Notes: generated from the sequence alone by a model not told the origin. Positions 8,434 through 17,276 are shown, counted from the stretch's first letter. The stretch is 64,000 nt of DNA from Nocardioides sp. W7 (GCF_022919075.1 NZ_CP095078.1:434001-498000); one strand, 5' to 3'. Translations and numbers: made by a program.

Positions 8434-10197
8434 GTGCCAGCCCCTGAACCAGCGGCACGTGTCGTCACCCGTTCCGGGTCCGGCGACGACGCGCTCCAGC
8501 TGATCGCCGAGGGGGTCACCGCGATCGCCGGCTGGGGTGTCGCGGCCATCAGTGTCGTGCGCGACGACGGCCAGATGCAGGTGATGGCGGTCGCGGGCAG
8601 CGAGGACGCCCGCCGCCAGCTGGAGGGGATCCGCACCCCGACCGAGAAGCTGCTGAACGAGCTCGAGAAGGCCGACGACTGGGGGATGCTGAAGTTCGTC
8701 CCCCACGAGCGCCTGGACCTCGGCGAGGGCGAGTGGGGCTGGGTGCCCGACATCGAGCCGCTCGACGTCCCGGACGCCTGGCACCCGATGGACCTCCTGG
8801 TCGCCCCGCTGCGCGACCAGGACGGCACCCTGCGCGGCAGCCTCTCCATCGACCTCCCCGCCGACGGGCGCCGCCCCGGCCCCGACCAGCGTCGGGTCCT
8901 CGAGGCGTACGCCGAGCAGGCCGCCCGCGCCGTACTCACCGCCCTGGAGCGCGAGGAGCTCGCCGCCCAGGTCCGCCTGGCCGACACCGCCCGACGGATC
9001 GTGCGCCAGGCCTCGGGCCAGCGGTCCCTCGAGCACATCCTGGAGACCTCCCGCCCGGCCCTGGTCGAGGGCTTCCGCGCCCTCGGCATGTGGATCCAGA
9101 CCTTCGACGAGGACGGCCTCGGCAAGGGCAGCATCTACTCCGCCGACGGCACCGTGGTCGTGCTGCCCGACGAGCTGGTGACGATCGCCGAGACCGCCGC
9201 CCGGGGTCTGTGGACCGAGCAGCAGGTCACGGTGATCGCCGAGGGTCGGCCGCTCGGCCCCCTCACCCCGCAGCAGGGGCGCATGATCGTCGACTTCCTG
9301 ACCTCCATCGACGTCGGCTCCATCCTCTTCGTCCCGCTCGGCGCCGGCCACGAGTGCCTCGGCAACCTGGTGCTGACCCGCCCGCTCTACGCACCCGACT
9401 GGACCGAGACCGAGGCGGCCGCCGCCCTCGACGTCGGCCGCGACCTCGGCGGTGCCATCCTCAACGTCCGCGCCTACGAGCGCGAGCACCAGCTGGTCAA
9501 GCAGCTGCAGGAGCTCGACACCTACCGCAGCCAGCTGATCGCGACCGTCTCCCACGAGCTGAAGAACCCCCTCACCTCCGTGCTGGGCCACCTGGAGATC
9601 CTCGAGTCCGTCGACGGGCTCCCCGGCCCGGTCCGGACCTCGCTGACCGCGATGGAGCGGGGCGCCCGCCGCCTCGGCCGGGTCGTCGACGACCTGCTGC
9701 TGCTCGCCCAGGTCGGCGACCCCGACAACCTCGTCGTCGCCCGCCCCGTCGACCTCCGCACGATCGTCGAGGACGTCGTCGAGCTGACCGCGGTCGAGGC
9801 CGAGCGACGCCAGCTGAGCGTGGAGGTCCTCGCCGGCGCCGAGCAGGTGCTGGCCAGCGGCGACGCGGTCGAGCTCGACCGGGTCGTGTCCAACCTGGTC
9901 AGCAACGCCCTGAAGTACACCCCCGAGGGCGGCCACATCTCCGTCTCCGTCACCCGCACCGACGACCAGGTCGAGCTGGTCTGCACCGACGAGGGGCTCG
10001 GCATCTCCCCCGAGGACCAGGACCAGCTCTTCACCGAGTTCTTCCGCTCCTCCAACCCCGCTGCCGTCGCCCAGCCCGGCACCGGCCTCGGCCTCGCCAT
10101 CGTCAGCCGGATCGTCCGGCGCCACGGCGGCCGCATCGCCGTCGAGTCCGAGCTCGGCAAGGGGAGCACGTTCCGCGTGTTCCTCCCGGCCGCCTAG
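8434..10197 (+). CDS. GAF-domain sensor histidine kinase
   Basis: This 587-residue kinase has no membrane segments, so it is cytosolic. Two GAF-like regions occupy about residues 1-165 and 190-350. Next comes a dimerisation/phospho-acceptor domain with the H-box SHELKNPLTSVLGH (His near residue 374), then an ATPase domain with N-box SNLVSNALKYT, G1 CTDEGLGIS and G2 GTGLGLAIV. The GTG at 8434 is preceded by TGGAGG with four-base spacing. No response regulator gene is next to it; the single-domain regulator at 62578 is a distant candidate. It is divergent from purF, but nothing shows that it controls purines. Confidence 0.92.
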   Translation: MPAPEPAARVVTRSGSGDDALQLIAEGVTAIAGWGVAAISVVRDDGQMQVMAVAGSEDARRQLEGIRTPTEKLLNELEKADDWGMLKFVPHERLDLGEGEWGWVPDIEPLDVPDAWHPMDLLVAPLRDQDGTLRGSLSIDLPADGRRPGPDQRRVLEAYAEQAARAVLTALEREELAAQVRLADTARRIVRQASGQRSLEHILETSRPALVEGFRALGMWIQTFDEDGLGKGSIYSADGTVVVLPDELVTIAETAARGLWTEQQVTVIAEGRPLGPLTPQQGRMIVDFLTSIDVGSILFVPLGAGHECLGNLVLTRPLYAPDWTETEAAAALDVGRDLGGAILNVRAYEREHQLVKQLQELDTYRSQLIATVSHELKNPLTSVLGHLEILESVDGLPGPVRTSLTAMERGARRLGRVVDDLLLLAQVGDPDNLVVARPVDLRTIVEDVVELTAVEAERRQLSVEVLAGAEQVLASGDAVELDRVVSNLVSNALKYTPEGGHISVSVTRTDDQVELVCTDEGLGISPEDQDQLFTEFFRSSNPAAVAQPGTGLGLAIVSRIVRRHGGRIAVESELGKGSTFRVFLPAA

Positions 10198-10311
10198 GCT
10201 TCCGCTCCCGCGGGGGGCTGTCCGGCTTCCTGGGCCCGTCGGGGGCGGTCGGGTGCTCGCCTGCGGCTGCGCCGGGAGGGCAGGTCCGGGCCTGGACCAC
10301 GGCGGAAGCGG

Positions 10312-11649
10312 CTACCGAGCCAGGTTCCGCAGCAGGAACGCCTCGGCGAGGACGACCCGCTCGAACTCGGCCAGGTGCAGACCCTCGTTCGCCCCGTGGG
10401 CGCGGGTGTCGGGGTCCTCGACGCCGGTGACCAGCACGCTGGCCTCGGGGAACGCCTCGAGGAACTCCGCGATGAAGGGGATCGAGCCGCCGACGCCCAT
10501 GTCGACCGGGGCGGTGCCGTCCCAGGCCTCGGCGAAGGCGGCGCGCGCGGCGTCGTACGCCGGACCCTGGGCCGGGAGCGCGATCGGCTCGCCCGTGTCG
10601 ACGACGGTGGTCGACAGCGACGCGCCCCACGGCACGTGCGCGCGCAGGTGCTCCTCGAGCCGGGCGACGGCATTCTCGGCGGTGTCGCCCGGGGCTATCC
10701 GGATGGTGACGCGGGCGCGGGCGACCGGGCTGAGGGTGTTGGAGGCGCCGGCGACCTTGGGAGCGTCGAAGCCGGTGACGGTGATGGCCGGCTGTGTCCA
10801 GAGCCGCTCCACGGCGGAGCCCTGGCCGACCCACGAGAGGCCGTCGATGGCGCCGGACTCGGCGCGCAGGCGCTCCTCGGGGTACTCCACGTCGGCCGCC
10901 GGGCCGCTCGCCAGGCCGGCGACGGCGGGGGCGCCGTCCTCGGTCCACAGCGAGTCGAGCAGCCGGATCAGCGCCATGATCGCGTCGGGGGCGAGGCCGC
11001 CCCACATGCCGGAGTGGACGGCGTGGGTGAGCGTGCGCAGCTCGACGTCGACGCGGATCAGGCCGCGCAGACTGGTGGTCAGGGCGGGTACGCCGATGTC
11101 CCAGTTGCCGGAGTCGGCGATCACGATGACGTCGGCTCTCAGCCGGTCCTGGTACTGCTCGAGCAGCTGGGGCAGCGTCGCGCTCGCGACCTCCTCCTCG
11201 CCCTCGATGAACAGCCGGACGGTGACGGGCAGGTCGTCGCCGAGTGCGCGGAGGGCGCCGACGTGGGCCATGATCCCGGCCTTGTCGTCGGCGGCGCCGC
11301 GGCCGTAGAGGCGGCCGTCGCGCTCGGTGGGCTCCCACGGCGGGGAGTCCCAGTCGGCGTGGTCGTTCTCGGGCTGCACGTCGTGGTGGGCGTACAGCAG
11401 CACGGTCGGGGCGCCCTGGGGCCCCTTCTTCTCCCCGACGACCGCGGGCGGGGCGCCGTCGAACGCGCGCACGATCTCGACGTCGACCCCCTCGGCCGCG
11501 AAGAGCTCGGCGGTGCGCTGCGCGCTCCGCTCGACCTCCGGGAGGCGCTCGGGGTCGGCGCTGACCGACTGGATCCGGACGAGGTCCTCGAGGTCTGCTC
11601 GGACCGAGGGGAGCACTGCCTGGACCCTGCCGCGGAGATCGTCGCTCAT
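10312..11649 (-). CDS. M20-family metallopeptidase (dipeptidase-like)
   Basis: This 445-residue zinc peptidase of the M20/ArgE/DapE group has metal-binding and catalytic motifs YAHHDVQPE, GRGAADDKAGIMAH and EGEEEVAS in the expected order. The lid/dimerisation domain follows after HSGMWGG, and the last metal ligand region is GANEGLHLAEFE. It probably cleaves short peptides or acylated amino acids in the cytosol; substrate unknown. The ATG at 11649 is preceded by TAGGGT ending 7 bases upstream, a leaderless-type promoter whose first bases are also the stop codon of the SCP-like gene. It may therefore be read both from its own promoter and from the upstream operon. The 10198-10311 gap holds no gene. 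Confidence 0.92.
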   Translation of the reverse strand: MSDDLRGRVQAVLPSVRADLEDLVRIQSVSADPERLPEVERSAQRTAELFAAEGVDVEIVRAFDGAPPAVVGEKKGPQGAPTVLLYAHHDVQPENDHADWDSPPWEPTERDGRLYGRGAADDKAGIMAHVGALRALGDDLPVTVRLFIEGEEEVASATLPQLLEQYQDRLRADVIVIADSGNWDIGVPALTTSLRGLIRVDVELRTLTHAVHSGMWGGLAPDAIMALIRLLDSLWTEDGAPAVAGLASGPAADVEYPEERLRAESGAIDGLSWVGQGSAVERLWTQPAITVTGFDAPKVAGASNTLSPVARARVTIRIAPGDTAENAVARLEEHLRAHVPWGASLSTTVVDTGEPIALPAQGPAYDAARAAFAEAWDGTAPVDMGVGGSIPFIAEFLEAFPEASVLVTGVEDPDTRAHGANEGLHLAEFERVVLAEAFLLRNLAR

Positions 11650-11659
11650 GCGCTCGACC

Positions 11660-12025
11660 CTAACGGCCGTCCAGCGGCAGGTACGGCGCCAGGTCGGCCC
11701 GCTGGCCGCTGGCGCGGACCCGGGCGGAGTGCTCGGCCTCGGCCCAGGGCAGCTCCCCGGTGGCGAGCGCGATCCAGGTGGCGGCGTCGGTCTCGACGAC
11801 GGCCGGCGGGGTGCCGCGGGTGTGCCGCACGCCGGGGATGACCTGGACGGCGGCGTACGGCGGGATCCGCACCTCGACGGAGTGCCCGGGCGCGCGGTCC
11901 TCCAGGACGGCGAGGAAGTGCTTGACCAGGAGCCGGAGGTCACCGCGCTCGGCGGTGTCGGCGGCGACCCGGGCGAGGGCGGCGGCCACGTCGGCCGGAT
12001 CCGCGGGGCGCAGTCGGGCGGCCAT
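11660..12025 (-). CDS. Sterol carrier (SCP2-like) family protein
   Basis: This 121-residue protein matches the actinobacterial sterol-carrier family: helical N-terminus, then RAPGHSVEVRIPPYAAVQVI, RHTRGTPPAVVETDAATWI and WAEA. Members have the SCP2 fold, which binds lipophilic ligands; the in vivo ligand is unknown. Its ATG overlaps the TGA of the upstream HTH gene by one base (TGATG), so the two are translationally coupled. The M20 peptidase gene follows after 10 bases. Confidence 0.85.
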   Translation of the reverse strand: MAARLRPADPADVAAALARVAADTAERGDLRLLVKHFLAVLEDRAPGHSVEVRIPPYAAVQVIPGVRHTRGTPPAVVETDAATWIALATGELPWAEAEHSARVRASGQRADLAPYLPLDGR

Positions 12026-12600
12026 CAGTCGGTCTCCCCGAGCTCCGGGTGGGGCAGCAGCACCGAGAAGTAGAGGTAGGTCCGCGTGGCGTCGTCGGAC
12101 CGCCCGCGGGTGCGCTCCCCCCAGGCGGCCAGCACCTCACCCAGCTCCTCCGAGAGCGCGGCGGCCTCCTCCTTGGTCAGCCGGAACGCCGCGTCGGTCA
12201 CCGACCGGTAGGTGCCCTCCTCGCGCTCGCCCCGGAGCGCGACATCGACGACCTGGTGGGCCCAGTCGCCCTTCGAGCGGCGGAAGACCGCCGCGGCGGC
12301 GCGACCGCCGGGTGCCTTCTCGAGCTCGCCCAGGTCGAGGGCGAGCCCGCCGGCGACACTCGACCGCCAGACCCGGTCGCGGCGGTCCCGCGCGGCCTCC
12401 GGGTCCTCCTCGACCAGGCCGTACTTCGCGAGCTGACGCAGGTGGAAGCTCGCCTGGTTGGCGGGGATGCCGAGCTCGCGGGCGATGTCGGCCGCGCGCA
12501 ACGACCCGGCCGCATCGAGCTCGGCGAGGATCCGGTTGCGGACCGGGTGGGCGATCGCGCGCAGCACCTTGGGGTCGTGGACGGGGCGTGACTCTGACAC
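12025..12600 (-). CDS. ArsR-like winged-helix transcriptional regulator
   Basis: This 191-residue regulator opens with a winged helix: HDPKVLRAIAHPVRNRILAEL, then the recognition region ADIARELGIPANQASFHLRQL and wing YGLVEED. The longer C-terminal half (to residue 191) is helical and may bind a ligand or dimerise. The GTG start at 12600 has no Shine-Dalgarno; TAGGAT ends 6 bases upstream, so the mRNA is probably leaderless. The intergenic region carries a nested TTGCGCAA palindrome between this gene and a divergent MFS pump. The layout suggests that it represses both itself and the pump. The SCP-like gene overlaps its stop. Confidence 0.9.
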   Translation of the reverse strand: MSESRPVHDPKVLRAIAHPVRNRILAELDAAGSLRAADIARELGIPANQASFHLRQLAKYGLVEEDPEAARDRRDRVWRSSVAGGLALDLGELEKAPGGRAAAAVFRRSKGDWAHQVVDVALRGEREEGTYRSVTDAAFRLTKEEAAALSEELGEVLAAWGERTRGRSDDATRTYLYFSVLLPHPELGETD

Positions 12601-12617
12601 GCGGCCATCCTAGCAAG

Positions 12618-12653
12618 TTGCGCACGCACTATTGCGCAACATTACGTGCGCAA
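12618..12653. promoter_or_regulatory. Nested 36-bp palindrome, likely operator of the HTH regulator
   Basis: Outer arms TTGCGCACG (12618-12626) and CGTGCGCAA (12645-12653) and an inner TTGCGCAA (12632-12639) share one centre. A looser copy, TGTTGCGGAACA, covers 12658-12669 at the MFS start. The region is markedly AT-richer than its surroundings and sits between divergent starts. Confidence 0.7.
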
Positions 12654-12668
12654 TATATGTTGCGGAAC

Positions 12669-13898
12669 ATGACCGGATACCGCCGCCTGCTCGGCAACCA
12701 CGACTTCACCGCCCTCTGGATCGGCCAGACGATCAGCGAGCTCGGCACCCGCACGAGCCTGTTCGTCTTCCCGCTCCTCGCCTACGCCCTCACCGGCTCG
12801 GCCCTGCTCGCCGCCCTCGTCGAGGCGGTGCACCTGCTCGGGATGGCCGCAGCCCTGCTGCCGGCCGGCGTCGTCGCCGACCGCGTGGACCGGCGCGCGA
12901 TGATGCGCTGGGCCAGTGCCGCGGGCGTGCTGCTCTACGCCTCGCTCGCGCTCGCCGGCTGGTACGACGCCCTGACGCTCCCCCACCTGTTGACCGTCGC
13001 GCTGCTCACCGGGGCGGCGGCCGGCGTGTTCGCGCCGGCCGAGATGGCGGCCGTGCGGGCCGTCGTACCGACCGAGGACCTGCCGACGGCGCTCAGCCAG
13101 CAGCAGGCCCGCCAGCACGTCGCCGTCCTGCTGGGCGCACCGCTCGGCGGCGCGCTCTACGGGGTGGCCCGCTGGCTGCCGTTCGCGGCGGACGCCGTGA
13201 CGTTCGCCGTCTCGTGGGTGCTGCTGGGCCGGATCCGCGCGGACCTGCGCCCGCCCCGGTCGAGCACGCCGCGCAACCCCCGGCGCGACCTCTCCGCGGG
13301 ACTCCGGTTCATCGCCGACAGCCCGTTCTTCCGGGTGCTGACCGGGTGGGCCGCGTGCACCAACCTGGTCGTCAACGCGCTCTTCCTGGTGGCGGTGCTG
13401 CGGCTGATCGAGGCCGGCTTCCCGCCCCTGCAGATCGCGCTCGTCGAGGTCGCCGCCGGTGCCTGCGGGATCGCAGGCGCGATCGTGGCGCCCTGGCTGA
13501 TCGACCGGGTGCCGACCGGCCGGCTGACGGTGGCGGTCGCCTGGAGCTTCGTCCCGCTGCTGGTGCCGATGCTCTTCTGGAACAGCCCGCTCGTGGTCGC
13601 CGTCGCCCTCTCCGTCGGGCTGTTCCTCAACCCCGCCGGCAATGCCGGGATCGGCTCCTACCGGGTCGCGGTCACGCCGACCGAGCTGCAGGGCCGCGTG
13701 CAGTCGGCCTCGCAGTTCGTGTCGATGTCGATGCTCCCGCTCGCGCCGCTCCTCGGCGGAGTGCTCCTGGAGTCCCTCGGCGGCCCCGGCGCGATCGCGG
13801 TCCTGGCCGTCCTGACCGCGGTCGTCGCACTCATCCCGACGCTGGCCCGGTCGGTGCGGTCCGTCCCGCGGCCGGTCGAGTGGGTGGTGGCGGCGTGA
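12669..13898 (+). CDS. MFS transporter (12-TM type)
   Basis: This 409-residue major facilitator protein has alternating hydrophobic stretches consistent with about 12 helices. The loop after helix 2 has VVADRVDRRAMM, a variant of the MFS signature. The N-terminus LLGNHDFTALWIGQTISELGTR is typical of the EntS/MdfA-like drug or siderophore exporter group. An ATG at 12657 is in frame and could add four residues; neither start has a clear Shine-Dalgarno. The promoter region contains the nested TTGCGCAA palindrome, so the divergent HTH protein probably controls it. The substrate cannot be read from sequence. Confidence 0.88.
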   Translation: MTGYRRLLGNHDFTALWIGQTISELGTRTSLFVFPLLAYALTGSALLAALVEAVHLLGMAAALLPAGVVADRVDRRAMMRWASAAGVLLYASLALAGWYDALTLPHLLTVALLTGAAAGVFAPAEMAAVRAVVPTEDLPTALSQQQARQHVAVLLGAPLGGALYGVARWLPFAADAVTFAVSWVLLGRIRADLRPPRSSTPRNPRRDLSAGLRFIADSPFFRVLTGWAACTNLVVNALFLVAVLRLIEAGFPPLQIALVEVAAGACGIAGAIVAPWLIDRVPTGRLTVAVAWSFVPLLVPMLFWNSPLVVAVALSVGLFLNPAGNAGIGSYRVAVTPTELQGRVQSASQFVSMSMLPLAPLLGGVLLESLGGPGAIAVLAVLTAVVALIPTLARSVRSVPRPVEWVVAA

Positions 13899-13987
13899 GC
13901 CGGCTGAGGTCGAGCTGCCATCTCGGGTGCACCACCGGCGGCGCCGGCATTCACCCGTCGTTCACGGACCCTGCCTACGCTCACGCG

Positions 13988-14452
13988 ATGAGCACCCTCG
14001 CCACCAGCCTCCGCACCGAGGACGCGCGGACGACCCTGTGGCGCCGGGCCCGGGGCGCGCTCGACTGGGACGTCGTCCTCGAGGCCGGTGTCGGGAGTCC
14101 GGCCCTCGACGAGCTCCTGGGCGAGACCCCCGGGTCGTTCTGCGTGCGGGTCGACGCCGGCGGGCTCGAGCGCGCGGTCGTCGCCGGCGCCCGTCGCTCC
14201 CTGGCGGCGCCCGTCCCGTGGGCGCTGAGGCTCCGGGTCGAGCAGCTGCCGGTCGACGTGCTCGAGGGCCTGGCGGCCGAGTACGCCGTACTGCTGCTGG
14301 CGCCGGGCGCCTCGCCGGCCGGGGACCGGTTCGTCCGGGTCCATCCCGACCATCTCGAGGACCTGCTGCCCTCGGGCCGGGTCCACGGGCAGGACTGCCT
14401 GCTGGCCGGGCCGCTCGCCGTCGGGCCGTTGGTCAGCGCGCCGCGCGGCTGA
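13988..14452 (+). CDS. Hypothetical protein, 154 residues
   Basis: I do not recognise this protein. It has strong GC3 bias over its full length, no signal peptide and no membrane helix. A Cys sits at about residue 50 (GSFCVRVD), and the middle is rich in Leu, Val and Arg. The ATG start is preceded by TACGCT ending 6 bases upstream, the same leaderless pattern as other genes here, which supports it being real. It converges on the WYL regulator and overlaps the last 20 bases of that gene. Confidence 0.6.
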   Translation: MSTLATSLRTEDARTTLWRRARGALDWDVVLEAGVGSPALDELLGETPGSFCVRVDAGGLERAVVAGARRSLAAPVPWALRLRVEQLPVDVLEGLAAEYAVLLLAPGASPAGDRFVRVHPDHLEDLLPSGRVHGQDCLLAGPLAVGPLVSAPRG

Positions 14453-15380
14453 ACCGCTCGGCCGCGTCGGCGACCTTGTCCCGGAGCTCGGATGGGCCCT
14501 CGATCGTGAAGTCCGCGCCGACCTGGGCGAGCACCATCAGCGGCCAGCGCAGGTCGTCGACGTTCATCTCCAGCAGGCAGCCGTCCTCGTCGGGCGTGGT
14601 CGTGCCCCACTGCTGGACCACCCGCTGCACGACCTCGGTCGGCGCCTGGACGCGCACCCGGACGGCGTACCGCTGCGGCATCCGGCGGATCCCCGACTGC
14701 ACGAAGGTCAGCGCGTCCTGGGCGGGCAGCTCGCGCGGGCGGAACCGGCCGCCGGACAGCTGGGGGCCGGAGATCCGGTCGACCCGGAAGCTGCGCCAGT
14801 CCTGGCGGTCGCGGTCGTAGGCGACGAGGTACCACCGCCGGCCGAGCGAGACCAGCCGGTGCGGCTCCACCCAGCGCTCGGTGGGCTCGGCGTCGCGGGC
14901 GGTGTAGCCGAAGCGCAGCGGCTCGTCGTCGCGGCACCCCTGCGCCAGCGTGGTCAGCACCGTGGCGTCCACGACCGGCCCGCCGCCCCAGGTGAAGTTC
15001 TCGGTCTGGGTGCGCAGCGCGTCGAGCTGGCGGCGCAGTCGCGGCGGCATCAGCGCGATCACCTTGGTGAGCGCCTGCACGGAGGTCTCCTCCATGCCGG
15101 CGACCGCGCCGGCGGCGGCCGTCCGGAGCCCGACCGCGATCGCGACGGCCTCCTCGTCCTCGAGCAGCAGCGGCGGCAGCTGGCCGCCCGCCCGCAGCTG
15201 GTAGCCGCCGGACACCCCGCGGACCGCGTCGACGGAGTACCCGAGCTCGCGGAGCCGGTCGATGTCGCGACGCAGGGTGCGGGGGCTGACGTCGAGCCGC
15301 TCCGACAGCTCGCCGCCGGGCCAGTAGCGGTGGGTCTGCAGGAGCGAGAGCAGCCGGAGCATCCGGGCGCTGGTGGTCAT
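14433..15380 (-). CDS. WYL-domain transcriptional regulator (HTH_11/YafY type)
   Basis: This 315-residue regulator has an N-terminal winged helix (ARMLRLLSLLQTHRYW, LSERLDVSPRTLRRDIDRLRELG) and a WYL ligand-sensing domain (RFGYTARDAE, VEPHRLVSLGRRWYLVAYDR, FRVDRI). The C-terminal WCX extension covers about residues 230-315. The ATG start lacks a Shine-Dalgarno; TAACCT ends 6 bases upstream. That -10 element overlaps one arm of a 10-bp inverted repeat, so the protein probably represses itself and the divergent ABC transporter genes. Homologues often respond to small ligands or nucleic-acid signals; the ligand here is unknown. Confidence 0.93.
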   Translation of the reverse strand: MTTSARMLRLLSLLQTHRYWPGGELSERLDVSPRTLRRDIDRLRELGYSVDAVRGVSGGYQLRAGGQLPPLLLEDEEAVAIAVGLRTAAAGAVAGMEETSVQALTKVIALMPPRLRRQLDALRTQTENFTWGGGPVVDATVLTTLAQGCRDDEPLRFGYTARDAEPTERWVEPHRLVSLGRRWYLVAYDRDRQDWRSFRVDRISGPQLSGGRFRPRELPAQDALTFVQSGIRRMPQRYAVRVRVQAPTEVVQRVVQQWGTTTPDEDGCLLEMNVDDLRWPLMVLAQVGADFTIEGPSELRDKVADAAERFSRAAR

Positions 15381-15385
15381 GACGC

Positions 15386-15420
15386 CAGGTTAGTTCCGAT
15401 TGCGGCCAGAAACTGACCTG
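15386..15420. promoter_or_regulatory. Inverted repeat between WYL regulator and ABC transporter
   Basis: CAGGTTAGTT (15386-15395) and AACTGACCTG (15411-15420) match as an inverted repeat with one mismatch and a 15-base spacer. The left arm covers the -10 element of the WYL gene; the right arm ends 9 bases before the TAGCGT -10 of the ABC gene. This is the expected place for a shared operator. Confidence 0.6.
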
Positions 15421-15442
15421 ATTGCTTTCTAGCGTGGCTCTC

Positions 15443-16432
15443 ATGATGATCCGAACCCGCGGACTGACCCGCCACTTCACGCGTCACCAGCAGACGGTCG
15501 AAGCCGTGCGCGGCCTCGACCTCGACGTCACCGACGGCGAGCTCGTCGCCCTCCTCGGCCCCAACGGCGCCGGCAAGTCGACGACGCTGCGCATGCTCAC
15601 CACCCTGATCGCCCCGACGTCCGGCACCGCCGAGGTGGCGGGGTACGACGTCGTCCGCGACCGCCGCGACGTACGCCGCAGCATCGGGTACGTCGGCCAG
15701 GGCAACGGCGCCGGCCACCAGCAGCGCGGACGCGACGAGCTGGTCAGCCAGGCCCGGGCCTTCGGCATGTCCCGGTCGGCCGCCCGCTCCCGCGCCGAGG
15801 AGCTGCTCGAGGCGTTCGACCTCACCGAGCAGGCCGGCCGCCCCGTCTCCACGCTCTCCGGCGGCCAGCGCCGGCGTCTCGACGTCGCGATCGGGCTGGT
15901 GCAGTCGCCGCGGGTGCTGTTCCTCGACGAGCCGTCCACCGGGCTCGACCCGCAGAACCGGGTCAACCTGCAGGAGCAGGTCCGTCGGCTGCACCGCGAG
16001 CAGGGCACCACGATCGTGCTGACCACGCACTATCTCGAGGAGGCCGACGCGATCGCCGACCGGGTCGTCGTCATCGACCGCGGCGTGGTGATCGCCGACG
16101 ACACCGCGACCGCGCTGAAGTCCGGCCTCGGCGACCTGGTCACGCTCACCCTGCCGTCCGGGGCCGACGCCGTCACGGCCGCCGAGCACGGGGCGCGCGT
16201 GCTGCCCGGCGTGAGCGTCGAGCGCGCCGGCTGCGTCGTACGGCTCCGGGCACCGCGGGCCTCGGAGGCCGCGCCCGGTCTGGTCACCGACCTCGCCGGT
16301 GCGGGCGTCGCGATCGCCCGGCTGGAGGTCGCGAGCGCCACCCTCGACGATGTGTTCCTCGAGCTGACCGGCCGCAGCCTGCGCGAGACCGACGAGACCA
16401 CCACCCCCGCGCTCGAAGGAGCCGTCGCATGA
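15443..16432 (+). CDS. ABC transporter ATP-binding protein (DrrA-like)
   Basis: This 329-residue ATPase has Walker A GPNGAGKST (residues 39-47), the signature LSGGQRRR (near 138), Walker B VLFLDEPSTGLDP and the H-loop LTTHYLEEAD. The C-terminal 80 residues form the extension typical of DrrA/daunorubicin-resistance exporters. The ATG at 15443 is chosen because TAGCGT ends 7 bases before it. Its last four bases overlap the permease start (ATGA), so the two subunits are co-translated. They form an ABC-2 exporter probably controlled by the divergent WYL regulator. The exported compound is unknown. Confidence 0.94.
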   Translation: MMIRTRGLTRHFTRHQQTVEAVRGLDLDVTDGELVALLGPNGAGKSTTLRMLTTLIAPTSGTAEVAGYDVVRDRRDVRRSIGYVGQGNGAGHQQRGRDELVSQARAFGMSRSAARSRAEELLEAFDLTEQAGRPVSTLSGGQRRRLDVAIGLVQSPRVLFLDEPSTGLDPQNRVNLQEQVRRLHREQGTTIVLTTHYLEEADAIADRVVVIDRGVVIADDTATALKSGLGDLVTLTLPSGADAVTAAEHGARVLPGVSVERAGCVVRLRAPRASEAAPGLVTDLAGAGVAIARLEVASATLDDVFLELTGRSLRETDETTTPALEGAVA

Positions 16433-17208
16433 GCACCGCCACCACCCACCCCGCTTTCCCCGCTCCCGGGTTCCTCCTCGACACCTGGAACGTGATGACC
16501 CGCGAGCTGCGGCCGGTCGTCCGCGAGCCGGCCTCGGTGCTGTTCGCGATGGTGCAGCCGCTGGTCTTCCTGGCGCTGTTCGCGCCGCTGCTCCCCGACA
16601 CCGGCGACGGCTCGGCGCTGCAGTGGTTCGTGCCCGGCATCGTCGCGATGACCACGCTGATGGGGGCGTCGTTCACCGGTGCCAACCTGATGCAGGAGAT
16701 GGTCACCGGCTCCCACGAGCGGCTGCTGGTCTCGCCGCTGTCGCGCTCCTCGCTGCTGGTCGGCCGGGCGCTGAAGGAGATCGTGCCGATGCTGATGCAG
16801 ACGGCGATCATCGTCGTCGTCTGCACGCCGTTCTCCTTCGACCTGCACCTCGGCGGCGTACTGCTCGCCGTGCTGATCCTGTCGGGCTTCAGCATCGGGA
16901 TCGGGGCGCTGTCGTTCGCCCTCGCGCTGGCGGCCAAGGACCAGGACTGGCTGTTCTGGACCGTCCAGCAGACGCTGATCTTCCCGCTGCTGCTGCTCGC
17001 CGGCGTCCTGCTGCCGCTCGAGGGTGCACCGGGCTGGCTGCGGTTCCTCTCCGACCTCAACCCGCTGACGTACGTCGTCGAGGCGGTCCGGCCGCTCTTC
17101 GCCGGGTCCTACCCCCTCGACACCGTCGGCGCGGGCCTGCTCGCCTCCGCCCTGGTCGCCGCCCTGGGACTGGTGGTCGGCCTCCGGGCGATGCGCGCGT
17201 CGAGCTGA
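16429..17208 (+). CDS. ABC-2 type transporter permease (DrrB-like)
   Basis: This 259-residue membrane protein has about six helices: LFAMVQPLVFLALF, IVAMTTLMGASFTGAN, IVPMLMQTAIIVVVC, LLAVLILSGFSIGIGALSF, LIFPLLLLAGVLLPL and LLASALVAALGLVVGL. The segment LNPLTYVVEAVRPL matches the conserved end of DrrB permeases. It overlaps the ATPase gene by four bases and is its obligate partner. A 15-bp inverted repeat follows immediately and probably ends the transcript. Confidence 0.93.
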   Translation: MSTATTHPAFPAPGFLLDTWNVMTRELRPVVREPASVLFAMVQPLVFLALFAPLLPDTGDGSALQWFVPGIVAMTTLMGASFTGANLMQEMVTGSHERLLVSPLSRSSLLVGRALKEIVPMLMQTAIIVVVCTPFSFDLHLGGVLLAVLILSGFSIGIGALSFALALAAKDQDWLFWTVQQTLIFPLLLLAGVLLPLEGAPGWLRFLSDLNPLTYVVEAVRPLFAGSYPLDTVGAGLLASALVAALGLVVGLRAMRASS

Positions 17209-17212
17209 CCCG

Positions 17213-17260
17213 GGTCGTGCCCCTGAGCGCGTGCTCCGCCGCACCCTCAGGGGCACGACC
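17213..17260. terminator. 15-bp perfect inverted repeat after the ABC permease
   Basis: GGTCGTGCCCCTGAG (17213-17227) pairs with CTCAGGGGCACGACC (17246-17260). The -10 element of the next gene (TACGCT, 17264-17269) starts 3 bases after the right arm. No T-run. Confidence 0.6.
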
Positions 17261-17276
17261 GCCTACGCTGCCAGCC

